From Timema cristinae (lineage: Eukaryota; Arthropoda; Insecta; Phasmatodea; Timematidae): a DNA stretch of 64,000 nt. The stretch covers positions 68,007,030-68,071,029 of the forward strand of contig JBCFYV010000001.1 in the NCBI GenBank assembly GCA_039000515.1, read 5' to 3'. Positions within the stretch are counted from its first letter, which is position 1. Each line of letters starts with the position of its first letter. Shown one piece after another: positions 58,556 through 64,000 of this stretch. Made by a program: the position numbers and the translations under genes. A model generated the notes under the pieces. The model searched no databases, was not told the origin of the DNA, and saw only the letters and a list, made by a program, of their open reading frames with translations.

Positions 58556-58790
58556 AGCGCCGCGTCCTTACTACTTTTTCAGGTTTTAGGCATATATTAT
58601 AGGCTTACTAAGTATGCTAATGAGTTAGGGAAGAGGAAGGGTGAATTTAGAGTAAGTGTCCCCATATTTGCGTGGAGAAAAGTGGAGAACCGTTTTAAAA
58701 AAACACCTTCGGTATCCCCGACTGTCATCGGTGGTCTAATCTATTACAGGGTGACGCCTTAGACCATGTAACCAACGAAGTAGGTTTATT
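58556..58790 (-). mobile_element. tRNA-derived SINE, family 2, diverged
   Basis: CGCCGCGTCCTTACTACTTT, ATTTGCGTGGAGAAAAGTGG, and head complement CCATGTAACCAACGAAG. The plus-strand frame at 58538-58762 is a by-product. Confidence 0.65.
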
Positions 58791-58799
58791 GATTTTAAT

Positions 58800-59045
58800 A
58801 AAATATATTTTAAGTAAAACTTTTTGTTTTAACAGAATTACTACAACTTTACATTTCTTATCTCAAACGGTTGCGGATATATGATCAGTGACCAGTGAAG
58901 TGCCCTTACATTCATTTTCACGGAAAAATGAGAGTTGTCATTTTGTTTGTAGGGTAAAACAAAACAATATCTAAGCAAAATAATTATATTGGATTTCGAT
59001 AAAATCTAGTATTTCTCCTTTTATCTCTTAGCCAACCATAACTCT
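58800..59045 (+). repeat. Partial third copy of the 1.5-kb dispersed repeat
   Basis: TATCTCAAACGGTTGCGGAT, CCCTTACATTCATTTTCACG, GAAAAATGAGAGTTGTCATT and TCTCCTTTTATC match the central module of 13325-14850. Confidence 0.55.
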
Positions 59046-59332
59046 CAACGTAATATGCATCCACCACAACTACCAAGGGAAATTGTAGTGGATTGTAGTG
59101 GTGGGTTCATTAGGTTAAGTGCAATAAGGCGTTGTCTTCCCTCTAGCTGCGATGTAATCACTAACGTATTAACTTTGTTCCGTCAATAAATATCTGTCCT
59201 CAACAAACCATATTTAGTCAAATTACCAGTGTTCCCCCCAAAAGCTCACCCTCGTACACACAAACACACCATTTAGTAGTCTGGAACCTCGTCATCTTGT
59301 CGCTTGATGGATAGAACGATACGTGATATAGA

Positions 59333-61043
59333 TGCTAACCATGATGTGAGACAGGTGCTAGCCATGATGTGAGACATGTGCTAGACATGATGTGAGACAT
59401 GTGCTAACCATGATGTGAGACAGGTGTTAGTCATGATGTGAGACATGTGCTAGCCATGATGTGAGACAGGTGCTAACCATGATGTGTGAGAGGTGCTAAC
59501 TATGATGTTAAACAGGTGCTAACCATGATGTGAGACAGGTGCTAACCATGATGTGTGAGAGGTGCTAACCATGATGTGTGAGAGGTGCTAGCCATGATGT
59601 GAGACAGGTGCTAGCCATGATGTGAGACAGGTGCTAACCATGATGTGAGACAGGTGCTAGCCATGATGTGAGACATGTGCTAGCCATGATGTGAGACATG
59701 TGCTAGCCATGATGTGAGACAGGTGCTAACCATGATGTGAGACATGTGCTAACCAAGATGTGAGACATGTGCTAGCCATGATGTGAGACATGTGCTAGCC
59801 ATGATGTGAGACATGTGCTAGCCATGATGTGAGACATGTGCTATCCATGATGTGAGACATGTGCTAGCCATGATGTAACACATGTGCTAGACATGATGTG
59901 TGAGACATGTGCTAGCAATGATGTGAGACATGTGCTAGCCATGATGTGAGACAGGTGCTAACCATGATGTGAGACAGGTGCTAACCATGATGTGAGACAG
60001 GTGCTAACCATGATGTGAGACAGGTGCTAACCATGATGTGAGACAGGTGCTAACCATGATGTGAGACAGGTGCTAGTAATGATGTGAGACAGGTGTTAGT
60101 CATGATGTGAGACATGTGCTTGCCATGATGTGAGACAGGTGCTAACCATGATGTGAGACATGTGCTAGCCATGATGTGAGACAGGTGCTAACCATGATGT
60201 GTGAGAGGTGCTAACTATGATGTTAAACAGGTGCTAACCATGATGTGAGACAGGTGCTAACCATGATGTGTGAGAGGTGCTAACCATGATGTGAAACAGG
60301 TGCTAGCCATGATGTGAGACAGGTGTTAGCCATGATGTGAGACAGGTGCTAACCATGATGTGAGACATGTGCTAAACATGATGTGAGACAGGTGCTAGCC
60401 ATGATGTGAGACATGTGCTAGCCATGATGTGAGACATGTGCTAGCCATGATGTGAGACAGGTGCTAACCATGATGTGAGACAGGTGCTAACCATGATGTG
60501 AGACATGTGCTAACCAAGATGTGAGACATGTGCTAGACATGATTTGACACATGTGCTAGACATGATTTGAGACATGTGCTAGCCATGATGTGAGACATGT
60601 GCTATCCATGATGTGAGACATGTGCTAGCCATGATGTAACACATGTGCTAGACATGATGTGTGAGACATGTGCTAGCAATGATGTGAGACATGTGCTAGC
60701 CATGATGTGAGACATGTGCTAGCCATGATGTGAGACAGGTGCTAACCATGATGTGAGACAGGTGCTAACCATGATGTGAGACAGGTGCTAGTCACAATGT
60801 GAGACATGTGCTAGCCATGATGTGAGACATGTGCTAGCCATGATGTGAGACATGTGCTAGACATGATGTGAGACAGGTGCTAGTAATGATGTGAGACATG
60901 TGCTACCATGATATGAGACAGGTGCTAACCATGATGTGAGACATGTGCTAACCATGATGTGAGACATGTGCTAACCATGATGTGAGACATGTGCTAGCCA
61001 TGATGTGAGACAGGTGTTAACCATGATGTGAGACATGTGCTAG
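59333..61043. repeat. 23-bp minisatellite, about 74 copies
   Basis: Unit CCATGATGTGAGACAGGTGC plus TAA or TAG. Main variants are ACAGG or ACATG, CTAACC or CTAGCC, and GTGTGAGAGG. Rare variants recur together about 0.71-0.76 kb apart, which shows internal block duplication. Confidence 0.97.
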
Positions 61044-61566
61044 CCATGGTTAGAGACTCAAGACAGGCATTATCCATGGTTAGAGACTCAAGACAGTCAC
61101 TATCCATGGTTAGAGATTCAATACAGTCACTATCCATGGTTAGAGACTCAAGACAGGCACTATCCATGGTTAGAGACTCAAGACAGTCACTATCCATGGT
61201 TAGAGACTCAAGACAGGCACTATCCATGGTTAGAGACTCAAGACAGGCACTATCCATGGTTAGAGATTCAAGACAGTCACTATACATGGTTAGAGACTCA
61301 AGACAGGCACTATCCATGGTTAGAGACTCAAGACAGTCACTATCCATGGTTAGAAACTCAAGACAGGCACTATCCATGGTTAGAGACTCAAGACAGGCAC
61401 TATCCATAGTTAGAGACTCAAGACAGGCACTATCCATGGTTAGAGACTCAAGACAGGCACTATCCATGGTTAGAGACTCAAGACAGGCACTATCCATGGT
61501 TAGAGACTCAAGACAGGCACTATCCATGGTTAGAGACTCAAGACAGGCACTATCCATGGTTAAAGA
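61044..61566. repeat. 30-bp minisatellite, about 17 copies
   Basis: Unit CCATGGTTAGAGACTCAAGA followed by CAGGCACTAT. Spacing is exactly 30 bases throughout. It abuts the 23-bp array without a spacer. Frames open on both strands are by-products of the multiple-of-three unit. Confidence 0.97.
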
Positions 61567-62044
61567 ATAGCGCAGGTCAAATAACCAAATTATCTACTCA
61601 TAATTGCTTGGGATAGTGCTAGCTTATAAACCATGTTGTTAAATTAAATATAAGGACCCAACTTCATATATAATATTCAGAATACAATTTTCTGACAAAA
61701 CATTTTATTTTAGCAATATTTAGACATATTATAGGCTGCGCTGAATTGTTTCAACGTCATTGAACAAACAATATAATATCTGCCTAATGGATGGTTCCTG
61801 TTTTTAAACCTTTTAAATTAATGTTTACTCACATACGAACACGAAGGTCATTTGCTGAATTATTTTCCTTTGTGCCATTAAAAAGGGTAATAGGTTATTA
61901 GATTACCTCATCCCCCTTTTCAATCCTTTGTTTCCTTGCCACTTTCACACCCATGCTATCTTCCCTTCACAGTCTTTATTACTCTCAGTAAGTTTTAAAT
62001 AATTATATTTGTAAAGTAACTTATATGTTTTATGCCGACCCGAG

Positions 62045-62140
62045 TACAAGAAACTACTACATTAGGCGGCTCGGTTAGTATAGCTACAACTCGAGGGGTT
62101 CAGCTTCAATCCCTGCTGGGGGCACTAAGGACACATGTGT
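62045..62140 (+). mobile_element. tRNA-like SINE head, unassigned family
   Basis: GGCGGCTCGGTTAGTATAGC resembles an A-box region and GCTTCAATCCCTGC a B-box. A further shared body is not recognised. Confidence 0.4.
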
Positions 62141-62287
62141 AAGGTAGACCCTATTCCTTCTGAGGATTGTTTTCAGAGTAACGCGTGCATTATCCAGTTA
62201 CTCCTTAATAACATTAATTGTAACCTTTCCAACTATGTCGATTAATATTGCCTCTTACAAATAGAGCAGCTTCACAGAAAACGCACT

Positions 62288-62385
62288 GATGGGCAAGTGG
62301 TCTAAGGTGTTATAACTCACATCACATTTAATCACCCTTAATGTAGAGTTCATAGTTCGAATCTTGACTGGGCGCAGTGCGGATG
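62288..62385 (+). mobile_element. tRNA-like SINE head, unassigned family
   Basis: GGGCAAGTGGTCTAAGGTGT (A-box-like) and ATAGTTCGAATCTTGACTGG (B-box), spaced slightly wider than in a simple tRNA, as in Leu/Ser-type heads. Confidence 0.45.
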
Positions 62386-62515
62386 ATTTTTAAAAAGATA
62401 TTTCCGATTATAGTTTTTCATTATCTTTCGACGCTGATTTGTATGCACTTAACTGGTGAGCTCGAAAGATGGCGACCACCAGAACGCCTGATCCCTGACC
62501 TCACATAATATAAAC

Positions 62516-62733
62516 TAGCACCTCGTCTTACTTCTTGTTACAACTTAAACACATATGTAATAGGGATGAGTAGGTTTGAATTTAGAGGAAGTGTACTCGC
62601 TTTGGCATGAAAACCATTTAGAGAAAACGACGCTCAGTACATCATCCTGGGACTCAAACCCCGAGCTCCCTGTTACCAGCAGTCTAGTATATTGCGAGAA
62701 TGACACATCAGACCATGCAGCCACCGAAGCAGG
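62516..62733 (-). mobile_element. tRNA-derived SINE, family 2
   Basis: CACCTCGTCTTACTTCTTG tail, TTTAGAGGAAGTGTACTCGC, B-box complement ACTCAAACCCCGAGC, and head complement CATGCAGCCACCGAAGC. Confidence 0.8.
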
Positions 62734-62744
62734 TAAATAATGCA

Positions 62745-62895
62745 TTGTGATGGATTAAAGAGCCAAGCTATTATATGTGTTAGCTACAGCCGCATCTAAA
62801 TATAATATTCTTTAGATTGAGAAATGACACCTGTACACGGGAATTGACCCCGGGACCTTTGGCTGAGCACCTAAATTATCCAAGAATCATCCCGT
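62745..62895 (-). mobile_element. Single tRNA-like arm of family 3
   Basis: Flank TGATGGATTAAAGAGCCAAG and CCGCATCTAAATATAATATT, then TTGAGAAATGACACCTGTAC, ACGGGAATTGACCCCGGGAC and ATTATCCAAGAATCATCCCG. Same left part as locus A (45963-46110), here without the second arm. Confidence 0.65.
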
Positions 62896-62896
62896 G

Positions 62897-62965
62897 TCCT
62901 ACTAACCACTCTGGTTATACGCCTAGCCTATGTAAACACATGTGTTAGGGATTAGGAAGGTTCTA
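62897..62965 (-). mobile_element. 3' fragment of a family 2 SINE subtype
   Basis: CTAACCACTCTGGTTATACG and ACATGTGTTAGGGATTAGGA are the reverse complement of the tail at 10870-10935. Confidence 0.65.
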
Positions 62966-63164
62966 ATGATGGTTGGTCGTGAACACATAATCACACATAT
63001 CAAGGAAATGTGTCATTAAAGATTATTAACGTAGTCAACCAGGGGAAAAGACGAGTCATAAATGTATTGTGTGAGTTCAATTTGTTTGATGATATCGGTG
63101 AGTTGATACCCTACTCGTGGGGACAGCCGTGTGAGGCTAGCATGAAGAAGAACGGTAATGTAAC

Positions 63165-63254
63165 TGTAACGTTACGTGGTATAATGTTACAACTGGACCC
63201 CGCCCCATACTGATGTGATTAGAGATGTGTAACATTACGTGGTGTAATGTTACA
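63165..63254. repeat. Duplicated hairpin motif
   Basis: TGTAACATTAC (63228-63238), GTGGT, GTAATGTTACA (63244-63254) is a perfect 11-bp stem with a 5-base loop. A slightly imperfect copy (TGTAACGTTAC, GTGGT, ATAATGTTACA) lies 63 bases earlier, and both are followed by ACTGGAC. Confidence 0.8.
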
Positions 63255-63503
63255 ACTGGACAACAAGCATACTACCCGCTCCAATAAATTCAACTCAATT
63301 AGGATCCCTACAATAGTATTTTTCTCTGTTGTAGTTCTTGTAGGCTAAGAAGACACAATAGAAACAATGCTGGACAATATATTTATTACTCATCCAATTC
63401 TAAATATTAATTTGTTCGTGTACTTACAATACTAATCTGCTCACAATAGAATCCTGCAGGCTGCCGCCCCTGGATCCTAGATGGGAGTGTCAAGGGAGAT
63501 CCA

Positions 63504-63933
63504 GTGGGTCAACAAAGCGCTCGGCACTCCGACTGTACTACGAGAAATGAACCGGAACTATCAACATCAACTAGAAGACAATTATGTATCCGACCCCTGA
63601 CGGAGACTAGAGGAACCTCCTTCAAAACATCGGGTGATTGGAGATATTCACGGATATTCCGATGGAGCAAGCGGGATCAACAATGGTGTACGTGACTGTT
63701 TGAAGGCATCGTTGACGTCATCATATGCGTGTCTGGTGTATTCCCCCCTACTTTCCGGAACAACAAAATCCCTATATAATGGCTGTGCAAGCTGCCATAA
63801 TCGACTATACTACGATCAACGATCGACGACAGACCATTGTCATCTGGACAATGGCTGGAAAAGACTTGTAAAAATGTATCATAATCGTCGCTTAGACGGG
63901 GGAGTTATGAACTCTAACTTATTTATAAACTAA
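63504..63933 (+). other. GC-richer segment with overlapping short open frames, unrecognised
   Basis: Two plus-strand frames (63504-63695 and 63634-63933) lie in more balanced base composition than the surroundings, with a stretch reading HGYSDGASGINNGVRDCLKA. No splice sites or family match were seen. It may be an eroded coding fragment. Confidence 0.2.
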
Positions 63934-64000
63934 ACTTTTTGTATATAATATCCAGTTTCAAAATCTAACGTATTTATATTTTGATCGTCAAACAATGTCT

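Noticed and set aside
60994..61570. 180- and 187-codon frames on opposite strands with 10-residue repeats
   Set aside because: By-products of the exact 30-bp unit. The frames end where the array ends.

Overview
This is an AT-rich, intron- and repeat-dominated animal genome window. The dispersed repeat families point to an arthropod, most likely an insect: tRNA-headed SINEs, insect-style non-LTR retrotransposon tails, and an AT-rich repeat with an internal ACAGACAGAC stretch and a terminal 'acaatactttctctacctgtaa' block. A hemipteran is my best guess, but this is inference from repeat style and not proven. There are no bacterial genes, operons, rRNA genes or CRISPR arrays.

The only protein-coding gene I can support lies at the left end on the minus strand. 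A short first coding exon (9369-9253, clear ATG and GT donor) is joined in phase, across a 5.8 kb intron, to a very long exon (3485-about 372). The product would be a Gln-, Ser- and Pro-rich, probably disordered protein of about 1.1 thousand residues that I do not recognise. The first 2.27 kb of the long exon are open. The last 0.85 kb carries five one-base frame breaks, four of which look like one missing base in a homopolymer, as expected of uncorrected long-read consensus. The intron contains a 67-bp minisatellite, a decayed retrotransposon tail and two SINEs.

The rest, from 10 kb to the right end, is accessory sequence. About a quarter of the window is tandem minisatellite: 67-bp (5.8-7.15 kb), 73-bp (15.6-17.9 kb), 82-bp in two blocks (19.5-21.5 and 21.9-23.1 kb), 39-bp (23.1-24.8 kb), 35-bp (28.2-29.1 kb), 27-bp (31.0-31.35 kb), 20-bp (34.0 kb), 47-bp (37.1-40.7 kb), 78-bp (41.3-41.6 kb), 36-bp (47.7-49.4 kb), 92-bp (51.5-52.0 kb), 23-bp (59.3-61.0 kb) and 30-bp (61.0-61.6 kb). 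Between them lie at least four SINE families, three decayed non-LTR retrotransposon fragments, a hAT-like MITE with target duplications inserted in one of them, a 0.41-kb-arm inverted repeat, two dispersed AT-rich repeat families, and a frameshift-riddled relic of an uncharacterised protein (34.9-36.35 kb).

The most interesting items are: palindromic units built from two head-to-head tRNA-like SINE arms with different centres (46 kb and 57 kb); a sequence that folds like a minimal type I hammerhead ribozyme (12.7 kb); a duplicated flank-plus-array module (19-23 kb); a 23-bp repeat abutting a 30-bp repeat that looks like the same unit plus 7 bp (61.04 kb); and strong over-representation of the palindrome TAGGCCTA. 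I did not find a convincing novel multi-gene system.
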